DNA of 32,733 bases. Source: Actinomycetes bacterium (GTDB lineage: Bacteria; Actinomycetota; Thermoleophilia; Solirubrobacterales; Solirubrobacteraceae). Each line of letters begins with the position of its first letter. Position 1 is the first letter of the stretch. The notes under the pieces are model-generated. The model worked only from the letters and a program-made list of their open reading frames with translations, was not told the origin of the DNA and did no database searches. This document shows positions 1-7,833 of the stretch, piece after piece. The translations under genes and the position numbers were made by a program. The DNA is taken from NCBI GenBank assembly GCA_021820105.1, contig JAKAED010000025.1:1-32733 (forward strand), given 5' to 3'.

Positions 1-348
1 CTCCGGGCGCACAATTCCACGGCAACCCTCACCGCTCGGCCAGGCGCGTCTCGCGCTCGTTCATCCCCAGGCTCCGACTTGCGTCACTCGAGACCTGCAA
101 CGCGCGCGGGGTGCGTGGCCGAGCAATAGCCAGAGTCCGTGCTGCTCGGGCGACTGTTCGTAGTCAGATCCGTGCGCGGAGCGGGCCCGCTCCGGCGACT
201 CTCCCGCGTCGTCATCCGATGCCGATCCAGGCCTACGGAGCTGACGAGGAGCGGCGACCAGAGATGCAATGCCGCACTTACGCGCCTCGGGGGTTCTAGG
301 ACTGGTGGCGGGCTCATCTCGTGAACACAGCGGCACCCCTGAACTAGC
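1..348. other. Left-edge stretch without a supportable gene
   Basis: Open frames here on both strands are short, arginine/serine-rich and resemble no family I know, so I call none of them coding. On the minus strand a GTG at 32-30 could be the first codon of a gene leaving the window; with only about ten codons visible this cannot be judged. The stretch contains an 18-bp perfect palindrome (177-194), listed separately. I saw no RNA gene in it. Confidence 0.5.
177..194. repeat. 18-bp perfect GC-rich palindrome
   Basis: CGGAGCGGGCCCGCTCCG reads the same on both strands. It could fold as a short hairpin or serve as a dimeric protein site. No T-run follows on either strand and no gene is adjacent, so its role is unknown; in GC-rich DNA it may be chance. 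Confidence 0.5.
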
Positions 349-372
349 AAACCCCCGACTTTGAGGGGGTTT
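349..372 (-). terminator. Intrinsic terminator of the tRNA-Gln gene
   Basis: AAACCCCC (349-356) pairs with GGGGGTTT (365-372) around an 8-base loop. It begins 8 bases beyond the 3' end of the tRNA on the minus strand. The descending arm ends in only three T residues, so the U-tract is weak, but the position directly after a tRNA supports a terminator. Confidence 0.7.
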
Positions 373-379
373 CACGGCA

Positions 380-451
380 CTGCGGGACAAGGACTCGAAC
401 CTTGAATACCAGGGCCAGAACCTGGCGTGTTGCCAATTACACCATCCCGCA
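380..451 (-). tRNA. tRNA-Gln (anticodon CTG)
   Basis: Read on the minus strand, the 7-bp acceptor stem TGCGGGA/TCCCGCA closes a 72-base cloverleaf. The D arm carries GTGTAATTGGCAACAC. The anticodon stem is CCAGG/CCTGG with loop TTCTGGC, giving anticodon CTG for codon CAG. The T arm carries TTCGAGT between AAGG and CCTT. The discriminator base is G, as is usual for glutamine tRNAs. CCA is not encoded, so it must be added by nucleotidyltransferase. A TATACT box lies upstream and a hairpin terminator downstream, so this looks like a stand-alone tRNA transcript. Confidence 0.95.
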
Positions 452-464
452 ATTGGAATGGGCG

Positions 465-470
465 AGTATA
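465..470 (-). promoter_or_regulatory. Candidate -10 box for tRNA-Gln
   Basis: TATACT on the minus strand ends 13 bases before the tRNA 5' end, which would give a leader of about seven bases before RNase P cleavage. I see no convincing TTGACA-like -35 element at the usual spacing, so this is a partial promoter call. Confidence 0.5.
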
Positions 471-518
471 GCCAGGGGATCTGTGAGCTGCTTTGACTTG
501 CTGTAGGGTGCGGCAATC

Positions 519-1919
519 GTGACGGCCCTCGTTTGGTTCAGGCGCGATCTGCGCCTTCATGACAACCCGGCTCTGAGCGCGGCCCAGGCCGAGCATGAGC
601 AGCTGATTCCCGTTTTCTGCCTGGACGAGAGACTGTTGGCTGGCGCACACCGCTCGATCCCGCGGACCGCATTCATGCACGGATGCCTGCGCGAACTCAA
701 CGATGACCTGCGGGCGCTGGGCTCTAGGCTCATCGTGCGCAGCGCACGCCCGGAGGTGGCGCTGCCACAACTGGCTGAGGAGACCGGCGCCGACACCGTC
801 CTGGCGGCAGCGGACGTGAGCCCGTTTGCGCGACGCCGCGACCGTGCAACTGCCGCGGCACTTGACGAGCGGGGCGTGCGCCTGAGGCTGCTTCCCGGAT
901 GCTTCGCAGTGGACGACCTGGGCCCGATCATGAGCGGCGCCGGCACGCCGTACACGGTGTTCACGCCGTTCTACAAGCGCTGGCTCCAGGCGCCGCGACG
1001 AACGGTCTACGGCGCCCCGCGACAACTGCCTGTTGTGCCGGCAGAGATCGAATCAGCAGCTCTGCCGGAACCGCTCGGAGCACCTCCGAGCTCAGGCTTC
1101 GCTCCAGGCGAGGCGGCGGGTCGCGAGCGGATGCTGCAGTTCGTGGAGACCGGGTCGCAGGGATACGCCCAGAACCACGACCTGGTTGCCGAGCACGGCA
1201 CCTCAGGGCTCTCCCCATACCTGCACTTCGGTTGCGTCTCAGCTCGAGAGCTGGAGAGCCTGCTACCCGACACGGACGACGCCGCAGCTGCACGCCGACA
1301 ACTCTGCTGGCGCGACTTCTACGCGCATGTGCTTCTGCACCATCCCGGTAACGCGCACCACGAGCAACAGGAGCGCCTGCGGCGGCGAATCAAATGGAAT
1401 CGCTCGATGAGCCTGTTCGACGCGTGGCGCGAGGGACGCACGGGATATCCGCTCGTGGATGCCGGGATGCGAGAGCTGGCAGCCACCGGATACATGCACA
1501 ACCGCTCACGTCTGGTCGTCGGCTCCTTCCTGGTCAAGGACATGGGCATCGACTGGCGCTGGGGCGAGCGCTGGTTCATGCGCATGTTGCTGGACGGCGA
1601 CGAGGCCAACAACAACGGCAACTGGCAGTGGATCGCCTCGGTCGGCGTGGATCCGCAGCCGCCGTCGCGTCGCATGTTCAACCCGACCCTGCAGCAGCGC
1701 AGGTTCGACCCCGACGGCCGCTACGTCCGGCTCCATGTCCCGGAGCTGAGAAATGTCCCCGATGAATACCTGGCCGAGCCCTGGACGATGCCCGACGAGA
1801 TACAGCGTCGGTCCGGATGCATAATCGGGAAGGACTATCCGGCGCCTGTCCTGGATCACGCGCAGGCACGGCTGGAGGCGATTGCTCGTTACGCCGAGGC
1901 AGTTCAGCGCGAGGCGTGA
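519..1919 (+). CDS. phrB: Deoxyribodipyrimidine photolyase (DNA photolyase/cryptochrome family)
   Basis: This flavoprotein uses blue/near-UV light to split cyclobutane pyrimidine dimers in DNA. The 466-residue product is close to the family's usual length (E. coli PhrB is 472). The N terminus (TALVWFRRDLRLHDNPAL) is the antenna-binding alpha/beta domain. The C-terminal FAD domain carries GYPLVDAGMREL, the NNNGNWQW segment near the flavin and MFNPTLQQRRFDPDG. A GTG start is used with no strong Shine-Dalgarno sequence. The gene diverges from tRNA-Gln, and its end overlaps the DUF1295 gene by 16 bases, tail to tail. Its place beside the MerR-DICT lipid operon fits light- or singlet-oxygen-responsive islands known in other bacteria. 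Substrate type (CPD rather than 6-4) is inferred from overall similarity. Confidence 0.93.
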   Translation: MTALVWFRRDLRLHDNPALSAAQAEHEQLIPVFCLDERLLAGAHRSIPRTAFMHGCLRELNDDLRALGSRLIVRSARPEVALPQLAEETGADTVLAAADVSPFARRRDRATAAALDERGVRLRLLPGCFAVDDLGPIMSGAGTPYTVFTPFYKRWLQAPRRTVYGAPRQLPVVPAEIESAALPEPLGAPPSSGFAPGEAAGRERMLQFVETGSQGYAQNHDLVAEHGTSGLSPYLHFGCVSARELESLLPDTDDAAAARRQLCWRDFYAHVLLHHPGNAHHEQQERLRRRIKWNRSMSLFDAWREGRTGYPLVDAGMRELAATGYMHNRSRLVVGSFLVKDMGIDWRWGERWFMRMLLDGDEANNNGNWQWIASVGVDPQPPSRRMFNPTLQQRRFDPDGRYVRLHVPELRNVPDEYLAEPWTMPDEIQRRSGCIIGKDYPAPVLDHAQARLEAIARYAEAVQREA

Positions 1920-2710
1920 TCATTCGACGGGCGCGCGGGCGGCAGCGGCAGAAAGCCGGAGGTGCGCCGCACGTAATCTGCGTAACCGGGACGCCGCTCA
2001 GCGATGTCCCGTTCGAGCAGGCCCTTGCCTGAGACTCGTACCAGCAGCAGCGACATGACCAGCGGTGAGACAACGGTCCACCAGCTGCCGCCCGCCTGGA
2101 GCGTCACCAACCAAAGCCCCCACCAGACGCAGGCGTCGCCAAAGTAGTTGGGATGGCGCGTGTATCGCCAGAGCCCACGATCCATCACCTGGCCTCGGTT
2201 CCCTGGATCCGCCTTGAAGCGCCGGAGCTGCTCATCTCCAACGGCCTCGAAGCCGAGGCCCAGGGCGAATAGTGCAAGCCCGGGAATCGCCGCCCAACCA
2301 AGCCCGGTTGTGCGCTCGGCGGCCACCTGCAGCGGCAGCGAGATGATGAGCACCAACAGCGCCTGCACCAGGTAGACGTAGACGAGGCTCCAGACCGCGA
2401 AGTTGGCCGGGTGCGCAGTCCGCATGGCCGCGTAGCGACGATCCTCGCCGGGCTCGTGGAGCTTACGCCTGGTCAGATGGAGCGTCAGTCTGAGCCCCCA
2501 AACGGCCGTGAGCCCGAGCAGCAGCCACCTGCGGGCCGGGGCACCATCGCCCGTAAGCGCTGCCACAGCCGCAACACAGACGAATGCCGCCCCCCAGACC
2601 GGGTCGATCACGGAGGCATCCTTCAGCCTCAAGCTGAGCAGCCACGTGGCCAGGATCAAGACTCCCACCACTGCCGCCGCCCACGGCAGCACAACCCCGG
2701 GTCCGCTCAT
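1904..2710 (-). CDS. DUF1295 family integral membrane protein (steroid 5-alpha-reductase/ICMT-like fold)
   Basis: A multi-pass membrane protein of 268 residues. Hydrophobic segments run from the N terminus (VLPWAAAVVGVLILATWLLS) onwards. The C-terminal half has the family signature RYTRHPNYFGDACVWWGLW, also found in isoprenylcysteine methyltransferases and sterol reductases, where it binds cofactor. The function of DUF1295 proteins is not established; a lipid-reducing or lipid-modifying role is inferred from the neighbours. I chose the ATG at 2710 because it overlaps the upstream methyltransferase stop as ATGA. An in-frame start at 2755 would lie inside that gene and add a non-hydrophobic leader. 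It is the last gene of the merR-led operon. Confidence 0.85.
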   Translation of the reverse strand: MSGPGVVLPWAAAVVGVLILATWLLSLRLKDASVIDPVWGAAFVCVAAVAALTGDGAPARRWLLLGLTAVWGLRLTLHLTRRKLHEPGEDRRYAAMRTAHPANFAVWSLVYVYLVQALLVLIISLPLQVAAERTTGLGWAAIPGLALFALGLGFEAVGDEQLRRFKADPGNRGQVMDRGLWRYTRHPNYFGDACVWWGLWLVTLQAGGSWWTVVSPLVMSLLLVRVSGKGLLERDIAERRPGYADYVRRTSGFLPLPPARPSNDHASR

Positions 2711-3762
2711 GAGGCACCCAGCGCCGGGCGGAACCGGTAGTGGCTGACAAGCCAACGGTTACCCGCGTCTCTCCCCCAGATGACAGCTGTCGAGATCAAG
2801 AAGAGCCGCCACGTCGCGAGCAGGCGCTGTGCATCTCTGGTTGAACGTCCGTCGGCCGCGAGCACGGCGAGCGCCTGCTCTCGATTGTCGTCGAGACGCT
2901 CCAGCCAAGCACGCAACGTGCTTGCGTAGTGCGTGCCAGGGACGGCCCAGCGCTCCTCCAACGTCAGGTGTCGCTGAAAGTGAAGCGGAAGCTCATGACT
3001 CGGCATCAGCCCCGCCGTGAAGAAGCGCTCGGCGGCCCAGGTGCCCTCGAACAGGTAGGGAACGGTTCGATGCGAGAACACATGCATGAAGAAGCGTCCA
3101 TCCGGTTTGAGCCAGCCCGCGACTCGCCGCAGCAGCTCATGCCAGTTGCGCATGTGTTCGAACATCTCGATGGAGAGCACGCGGTCAAAGGTTCCGGTTG
3201 GCACAAAGCCGTTCACGTCAGCTGTGACCACACGCAGGTTTCGCAGCTGCAGATCACGCGCCCGAGACTCGATGAAGCGACGCTGGCTGTCGGAGTTGGA
3301 TACCGCCAGCACCTCACAGGCGGGATAGTGCTCCGCCAGCCAAATCGATAGCGATCCCCAGCCACAGCCCAGGTCAAGCAGGCGCATACCGTCCCCGATC
3401 TGCGCACGCTCACAGGTAAGCTCGAGCATCGCCTGCTCAGCCTGCTCGAGCGTATCCACACCCGCGGGCCACAGGCAGCCCGAGTATTTGCGGCGCGGCC
3501 CCAGAAACAGTCCGAAGAAGTCGGCGGGAAGCTCATAGTGCTGCTCGTTGGCCGTGTCCGTGGCCTCAGCGATCGGTCCTCCCCGCATGCGGTCGAGCAA
3601 CTGCTGCAGTCGCTCCTCCTGGCCCGCCACGCCTCCGCGCAGCTCTCTGCGCTCGCGCAGCTCAGCACCAACGAACGACCCCAGCCGCAGGAGCGGGTCG
3701 GGGAGCAGTCCGCGAGTCAGCGCGATGTCCAGAAGCGGGTAGGCGACACGCTCACGCCACAT
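2707..3762 (-). CDS. SAM-dependent methyltransferase, CFA-synthase superfamily, coclaurine N-methyltransferase-like
   Basis: A 351-residue class I methyltransferase. The SAM-binding motif LLDLGCGWGSLSIWLAEHYP lies near residues 128-147. NEQHYELPADFFGLFLG, the KYSGC segment (Cys96) and SIEMFEHM (about 197-204) follow the cyclopropane-synthase superfamily pattern. FMHVFSHR and FFTAGLMPS with GTHYAST closely follow plant coclaurine N-methyltransferases. Here it lies next to a second CFA-type enzyme, so lipid methylation is as likely as amine methylation; the substrate is unknown. The ATG at 3762 has a strong GGAGAGGAG sequence seven bases upstream; an ATG at 3780 would place that ribosome-binding site inside the gene. 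It overlaps the upstream gene by 11 bases and the DUF1295 gene by four. Confidence 0.85.
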   Translation of the reverse strand: MWRERVAYPLLDIALTRGLLPDPLLRLGSFVGAELRERRELRGGVAGQEERLQQLLDRMRGGPIAEATDTANEQHYELPADFFGLFLGPRRKYSGCLWPAGVDTLEQAEQAMLELTCERAQIGDGMRLLDLGCGWGSLSIWLAEHYPACEVLAVSNSDSQRRFIESRARDLQLRNLRVVTADVNGFVPTGTFDRVLSIEMFEHMRNWHELLRRVAGWLKPDGRFFMHVFSHRTVPYLFEGTWAAERFFTAGLMPSHELPLHFQRHLTLEERWAVPGTHYASTLRAWLERLDDNREQALAVLAADGRSTRDAQRLLATWRLFLISTAVIWGRDAGNRWLVSHYRFRPALGAS

Positions 3763-4996
3763 GCTCGAACTCCTCTCCATGTCTCATCGAGTGCGGCGCC
3801 ATGGAGGCGCGCCGCCTGAATGCGGGCTTCCCGAGCAGCAGCTGCACATCGCCTATCCGCCGCTCCGCGAATCCTCCCTCGCAATAGGCCAGATAGAGGT
3901 TCCAGATGCGCCGGAAGCGCTCGTCATACCCCCGCTCAGCGAGCGCCTCGGCATTTTCCGTGAAGCGCCCCCGCCACCGCCTGAGCGTCTCCACGTAGTC
4001 CTCGGTTATGTCCTGCAGGTCAAGGACGCTCAGGTCCGTGCGTCGCGCAAGCGCGCGGGTCAGGATCGACAAAGAAGGCAGCGCCCCGCCAGGGAAGATG
4101 TACTCCTTGATGAAGGAACGGCTGGCCTTCTCCACGGCATAGGCACGATCGTCGATCGTGATCGCCTGCAGCAGCATCGCACCGTCCGGCACCAGCAGGT
4201 TCGAGCAGTGGTTGAGGAAACCGCCGAACCCACGCCATCCCACGGCCTCAATCATCTCGATCGACACCAGCTTGTCGTAGGAGCCGCGTAGGTCCCTGAA
4301 ATCATTGTCAAGCACGGTGATCCGCTCGCCAAGGTCGGATGCTCGCACCCGCTCTTTGACGTAGCGGTACTGCTCACGAGAGATCGTCGTGGTGGTGACG
4401 TGACAGCCGCGAGTGGAGGCGGCATGGATCGCGAATGAGCCCCAGCCGCTGCCGATCTCAAGCACCCGGTCGCCCGAATTCAGCTCCAACTGCTCACACA
4501 CACGCTCCAGCTTGGCGAGCTGTGCCTCCTCCAGGGAGAGGCTCGGATCCGAGAAGATCGCGCACGAGTAGGTCATGGTCGGGTCGAGCATCAGCGAGAA
4601 GAGCTCGTTGCCGAGGTCGTAATGTGCAGCTATGTCGCGGCGACGCTGATCGCGGCCCGAGGGCCTGGCGGCGGCACGCGCCAGCTCAATCGGGCGCAGC
4701 ACTGGCGCACTCACGGTGCGCAGGCGGTCCAACAGCGGCATCACCCGAGCGCCGAGTCGAACCAGCGCGACCAGATCCGGTGACTCCCACAGCCCGTCAG
4801 CGTAGACATCCGCCAGCCCCAGACTGCCGCGGAGAAACGCGGTCCATACCTCCGGTGAGTGAATGACCATGGTCGCTTGGGGGGTACCTCGCCCGTGGGT
4901 CTCGCGCCGGCCATCAGGTTCGACGATCGTCAGCGAACCCGCTGCGAGTCCACGCAGTGCCGCCTTCACGAACACCCGGGCAAGCTCCGGCTTCAT
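3752..4996 (-). CDS. Cyclopropane-fatty-acyl-phospholipid synthase family methyltransferase
   Basis: A 414-residue enzyme that should transfer a methyl group from SAM to the double bond of an unsaturated phospholipid acyl chain. Visible are DIAAHYDLGNELFSLMLDPT, the SAM motif VLEIGSGWGSF (178-188), MTYSCAIF with Cys145, SIEMIEAVG with Glu247 and EDYVETL with Tyr334. These match the bicarbonate-site Cys, Glu and Tyr of E. coli CFA synthase. The bicarbonate-binding His of that enzyme is replaced by Gln277 (LLQAI instead of LLHTI). That change is familiar in the subfamily found beside DUF1365 and FAD oxidoreductase genes, and may mean a methyl-branched or furan precursor rather than a cyclopropane product. 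The ATG start overlaps the DUF1365 stop by four bases. I avoid the symbol cfa because of the altered site. Confidence 0.88.
   Translation of the reverse strand: MKPELARVFVKAALRGLAAGSLTIVEPDGRRETHGRGTPQATMVIHSPEVWTAFLRGSLGLADVYADGLWESPDLVALVRLGARVMPLLDRLRTVSAPVLRPIELARAAARPSGRDQRRRDIAAHYDLGNELFSLMLDPTMTYSCAIFSDPSLSLEEAQLAKLERVCEQLELNSGDRVLEIGSGWGSFAIHAASTRGCHVTTTTISREQYRYVKERVRASDLGERITVLDNDFRDLRGSYDKLVSIEMIEAVGWRGFGGFLNHCSNLLVPDGAMLLQAITIDDRAYAVEKASRSFIKEYIFPGGALPSLSILTRALARRTDLSVLDLQDITEDYVETLRRWRGRFTENAEALAERGYDERFRRIWNLYLAYCEGGFAERRIGDVQLLLGKPAFRRRASMAPHSMRHGEEFEHVA
3770..3778 (-). promoter_or_regulatory. Ribosome-binding site that decides the methyltransferase start
   Basis: GGAGAGGAG on the minus strand sits seven bases before the ATG at 3762 and inside the 3' end of the preceding CFA-like gene. 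It favours 3762 over the alternative in-frame ATG at 3780. Confidence 0.7.
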
Positions 4997-5718
4997 GCCC
5001 CACCTCGCTGCGGGTGCGAAAAGTGCCGCACACCCGCCAACTTGAGTCCGATGGCGTGCCCGTAGATCAGCGCCAGCGTGCGCATGGTGGCAAAGGGATA
5101 ACGAGCCGTGACACGCCGGACGGTTGCGGTGGTCAACTCGATCCTGGTCAGCGCGAGCGCGGCCGCAAACTCCCGTCGACCTTCGCGGTGGTTCTCGATG
5201 GAGACCGACACCCGCTCCCCAGGATGGGTCGTGTGACAGACGTAAACCTGGTCCATCGGCATGAAAGGCGAGACGTGCATGAGTTTCTCAAAGCGGCCCG
5301 TGTCACCGGCGATCACATAACCCTGACGCTCGCCCCATGGTGTGTTTGTCACCTCGGCCAATACAGCCTGCACACGCGACCCCCCATCATCAAAGCAGTA
5401 GTAGAAGGTGACGGGGTTGAAGCAGTGGCCCAGTGAACGGAGGTTGGTCAGCATGCGCACTGGACCGGTTGGCCGCAAACCAGTTTCCTGCTCGACCGTT
5501 TGGCGCACTGCCTCATCCAGTGACAGGTGCGGATCTCCGTGATAGTCCGCGCGCCGGAAGCGCATCAGACCGGGCCCCTTCTGTAGCAGGCGCCCTCCAA
5601 GCAGCGTCGGCAACTCGTAGAGGTCCACGTAAGCCATGGCCACGCGGTGGGTGAAGGTGCGCTCAGGGCGGTCGCGGCGGTGGGTGAGCGTGCCCTCATA
5701 CAGGCAACTTGCGGTCAC
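4993..5718 (-). CDS. DUF1365 domain-containing protein
   Basis: 241 residues covering the whole family length. Recognisable segments are SCLYEGTLTHRR at the N terminus, RTFTHRVAMAYVDLYELP, RFRRADYHGDP, GHCFNPVTFYYCFD and FMPMDQVYVCHTTHPGERVSVSIENH. DUF1365 proteins have no firmly assigned reaction, but they are nearly always encoded between an FAD oxidoreductase and a CFA-type methyltransferase, so a role in the same acyl-chain modification is inferred. The start is GTG at 5718, overlapping the FAD oxidoreductase stop (GTGA). The end overlaps the next start (ATGA), so translation is probably coupled in both directions. Confidence 0.9.
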   Translation of the reverse strand: MTASCLYEGTLTHRRDRPERTFTHRVAMAYVDLYELPTLLGGRLLQKGPGLMRFRRADYHGDPHLSLDEAVRQTVEQETGLRPTGPVRMLTNLRSLGHCFNPVTFYYCFDDGGSRVQAVLAEVTNTPWGERQGYVIAGDTGRFEKLMHVSPFMPMDQVYVCHTTHPGERVSVSIENHREGRREFAAALALTRIELTTATVRRVTARYPFATMRTLALIYGHAIGLKLAGVRHFSHPQRGGA

Positions 5719-6962
5719 AGGTTCGCTCCGAACTCCGCGGCCACCCGCAACGCACTCCTGACACCGTCCTCATGGAAGCCCCAGCCCCAGTAGGCACCGC
5801 AAAAGTGAGTCCGTTGCTCCATGCCGGAGATCTCAGCGATCCGACGCTGCGCCGCCACCCCGGCAGATGTGAACACGGGGTGCGCGTACCGCAGCCTGCT
5901 GATCACGGTGTCCGGTCGGATGCGCTCGGAGAGGTTGAGCGTCACGCAGAACTGCGTGTCGGAGCGCAGCCGCTGAAGCCGATTGAGGTGGTAGGTCACA
6001 GCAGCGCCGCCACGGTGGTCCGAGAGCAGGTGATAGTTCCAGCTACTCCAAGCCCGCCGTCTGGCGGGCAGCAGCGTTTGGTCGCTGTGGAGCACAACAT
6101 CGTTCTCCTGGTACGGAATGGCCCCGAGGATATCTCGCTCGTTTGCGCTGGCATCACCGAGCAGCGCAAGTGCCTGATCCGAATGCGTGGCCAGCACCAC
6201 CTGTTCAAAGTACAACGGCTCTGAACCATCGACGGTGAGTTTCACACCGTCGCCCTCGCGGGTGATGGATCTGACCGGGCTCCCCAACCTGACCCGATCC
6301 TGGAAGCCGGAGGCGAGCGCCTCCACATAGCGAATTGACCCGCCGCTGATCGTCCTCCAGGCTGGACGGTCCCGCAGGCTCAGCATCCCGTGATTGTCAA
6401 AGAAGCGAGCCAGGAAGAGCGCCGGGAAGCTCCACATCTGGCTGGGGTCAGCCGACCAGACGGCCGCGGCCTGCGGCACGATCAGACGCTCGACGAAGCT
6501 GTTTGAGAAGCGCTGCTCTCGGAGCCAGGCGCGCAGTGAGAGCTGCTCGTCGGGCTCACGCAGGAGCGCGCGGGCGGCGCGTTGGAAACGCGGCACCTCA
6601 GCGACCATCCGCAGGAAGGCCGGGTTCAGCGCGTTGCTGCGAACGGCGAACAGACCGTCGAGCGAATTGCTGGCGTACTCAAATGATCCGACGTCATCAC
6701 TCACGCTGAAGCTCATATCCGAAGGTTGAGTCGTGACACGCAAGCGCGCCAGCAGTTTCTCGAAGTTCGGATAGTTGCGGTCATTGAAGACGATGAAACC
6801 GGTGTCCAGATCATGCGTCTGATCGGGCGCCTCCACCCTCACCGTGTGGGAGTGCCCGCCGAGTCTGGGCTCCGCCTCGAAGACAGTGACCTCATGGTTT
6901 CCATGCAACAGGTAGGCGACGGTGAGACCGGATATTCCGCCACCGACCACGGCGACTCTCAT
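5715..6962 (-). CDS. FAD-dependent NAD(P)/amine-oxidase-like oxidoreductase (COG2907 type)
   Basis: 415 residues opening with a Rossmann FAD-binding fold, MRVAVVGGGISGLTVAYLL, followed by EAEPRLGGHSHTV and DTGFIVFNDRNYPNF. Further hallmarks are FLARFFDNHGMLS, the GGSIRYVEAL segment and the C-terminal GAYWGWGFHEDGVRS, where the flavin ring is bound. Members resemble amine oxidases and phytoene-desaturase relatives and occur with DUF1365 and CFA-like genes. Acyl-chain dehydrogenation or desaturation is the likely role, by analogy with the methylated furan fatty acid pathway of alphaproteobacteria; this is inference. An AAGGAG ribosome-binding site lies five bases before the ATG. It follows merR by 33 bases. 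Confidence 0.88.
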   Translation of the reverse strand: MRVAVVGGGISGLTVAYLLHGNHEVTVFEAEPRLGGHSHTVRVEAPDQTHDLDTGFIVFNDRNYPNFEKLLARLRVTTQPSDMSFSVSDDVGSFEYASNSLDGLFAVRSNALNPAFLRMVAEVPRFQRAARALLREPDEQLSLRAWLREQRFSNSFVERLIVPQAAAVWSADPSQMWSFPALFLARFFDNHGMLSLRDRPAWRTISGGSIRYVEALASGFQDRVRLGSPVRSITREGDGVKLTVDGSEPLYFEQVVLATHSDQALALLGDASANERDILGAIPYQENDVVLHSDQTLLPARRRAWSSWNYHLLSDHRGGAAVTYHLNRLQRLRSDTQFCVTLNLSERIRPDTVISRLRYAHPVFTSAGVAAQRRIAEISGMEQRTHFCGAYWGWGFHEDGVRSALRVAAEFGANL

Positions 6963-6967
6963 GAAAG

Positions 6968-6973
6968 CTCCTT
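6968..6973 (-). promoter_or_regulatory. Shine-Dalgarno sequence of the FAD oxidoreductase gene
   Basis: AAGGAG on the minus strand lies five bases before the ATG at 6962, in the 33-base gap after merR. It is a near-consensus site, in contrast to the merR gene itself, which has none. Confidence 0.7.
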
Positions 6974-6995
6974 ACGCATCGTGAATCACCGCGGA

Positions 6996-7832
6996 TCAGG
7001 ACAGCAGACTCAGCGTCCGGTTGACGACGGCAGCCGTCAGCCGGACCTGCTCAGCCGGAACGGACGCAGAGTCGACCGTGAGTGCCAGCTCGGCGCGGCG
7101 GCCCAGATCCGGTGAGGCATCGCGGATCAGCATGATGCCAATTCGCGCCAATGCCCGAACCGCTTCAGGATCCACTGTCCAGAGCAACTCGAACTCACGC
7201 TCCGCCGGGGACGTGTTGACGTTTGAGCCAGCCAGCTCACGCGCGACCATGCAGATGGAAGAGCGCCCGCCGTAGAGCACGAGGGCCCACTCGCGAGCGA
7301 TCTGCCGCCAGCGACCGATCGGAATCTCGGAGGGACCGATTTCATACTCGCACGGCTGCGCGAAGTCCGCGAACACAGCCGCCACCCGCGCAGTTGATGC
7401 CAACTCCCGCCAGCGAGCCTCCGAGTCCCGGTAGAAAGCTTCCCGTTGGAAGCTGGCGAGCATGATGCGAGCATCCGCTCGGACCAGCATCTCGTCCTCG
7501 ATCGCGTGGCTGAGCGCCGTCAGGATGGGTTTTCGCACAGCGCGAGCATCGAGCTCGGGACGCAGCGTGCGCAGCGCCGAGAACATTGAGGTCTCCTCCG
7601 GATCCGGAGGTGTCTGCGCACGCGCAATCGCCGCCGGCAGTGAGAGACCGGCGTCCCGCAAGGCGAGGACCTGTTCCACCACGGCCACCTGATCGTCGGA
7701 GTAGCGGCGGTGTCCGCTGTCTGTGCGGCGTGGTTCGGGGAAGCCGTAACGCCGCTCCCACATGCGGAGAGTCGGCTCCGGAATCCCGGTGCGAGCCACA
7801 AAGTCGCCGATACTGAGAACAAACCTGGACAA
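6996..7832 (-). CDS. MerR-family transcriptional regulator with C-terminal DICT sensory domain
   Basis: 278 residues. The N terminus is a MerR winged helix-turn-helix (LSIGDFVARTGIPEPTLRMWERRYGFPEPRR, about residues 6-36, then SGHRRYSDDQV). The C-terminal half looks like a DICT domain: ALSHAIEDEML, LASFQREAFYRDSEARWREL, VAAVFADFAQP, PIGRWRQIAREWALVLYG and FELLWTVDPEAVRALARIG. DICT domains have been linked to light signalling and are joined to MerR in actinobacteria; the ligand is unknown. There is no cobalamin-binding domain, so it is not a CarH/LitR photoreceptor, although it occupies the same genomic role. The only in-frame start is TTG at 7832, since a TAG lies just upstream. With no ribosome-binding site, a leaderless mRNA is likely. 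It heads the lipid operon and probably controls both directions. Confidence 0.9.
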   Translation of the reverse strand: MSRFVLSIGDFVARTGIPEPTLRMWERRYGFPEPRRTDSGHRRYSDDQVAVVEQVLALRDAGLSLPAAIARAQTPPDPEETSMFSALRTLRPELDARAVRKPILTALSHAIEDEMLVRADARIMLASFQREAFYRDSEARWRELASTARVAAVFADFAQPCEYEIGPSEIPIGRWRQIAREWALVLYGGRSSICMVARELAGSNVNTSPAEREFELLWTVDPEAVRALARIGIMLIRDASPDLGRRAELALTVDSASVPAEQVRLTAAVVNRTLSLLS

Positions 7833-7833
7833 C

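Noticed and set aside
380-451. tRNA-Gln as an integration site for a mobile element
   Set aside because: No integrase, no repeated tRNA 3' segment and no change in gene character were seen on either side.
6996-7832. Cobalamin-binding light sensor (CarH/LitR) identity for the MerR regulator
   Set aside because: No cobalamin-binding histidine motif or B12 domain is present; the C-terminal half matches a DICT domain instead.
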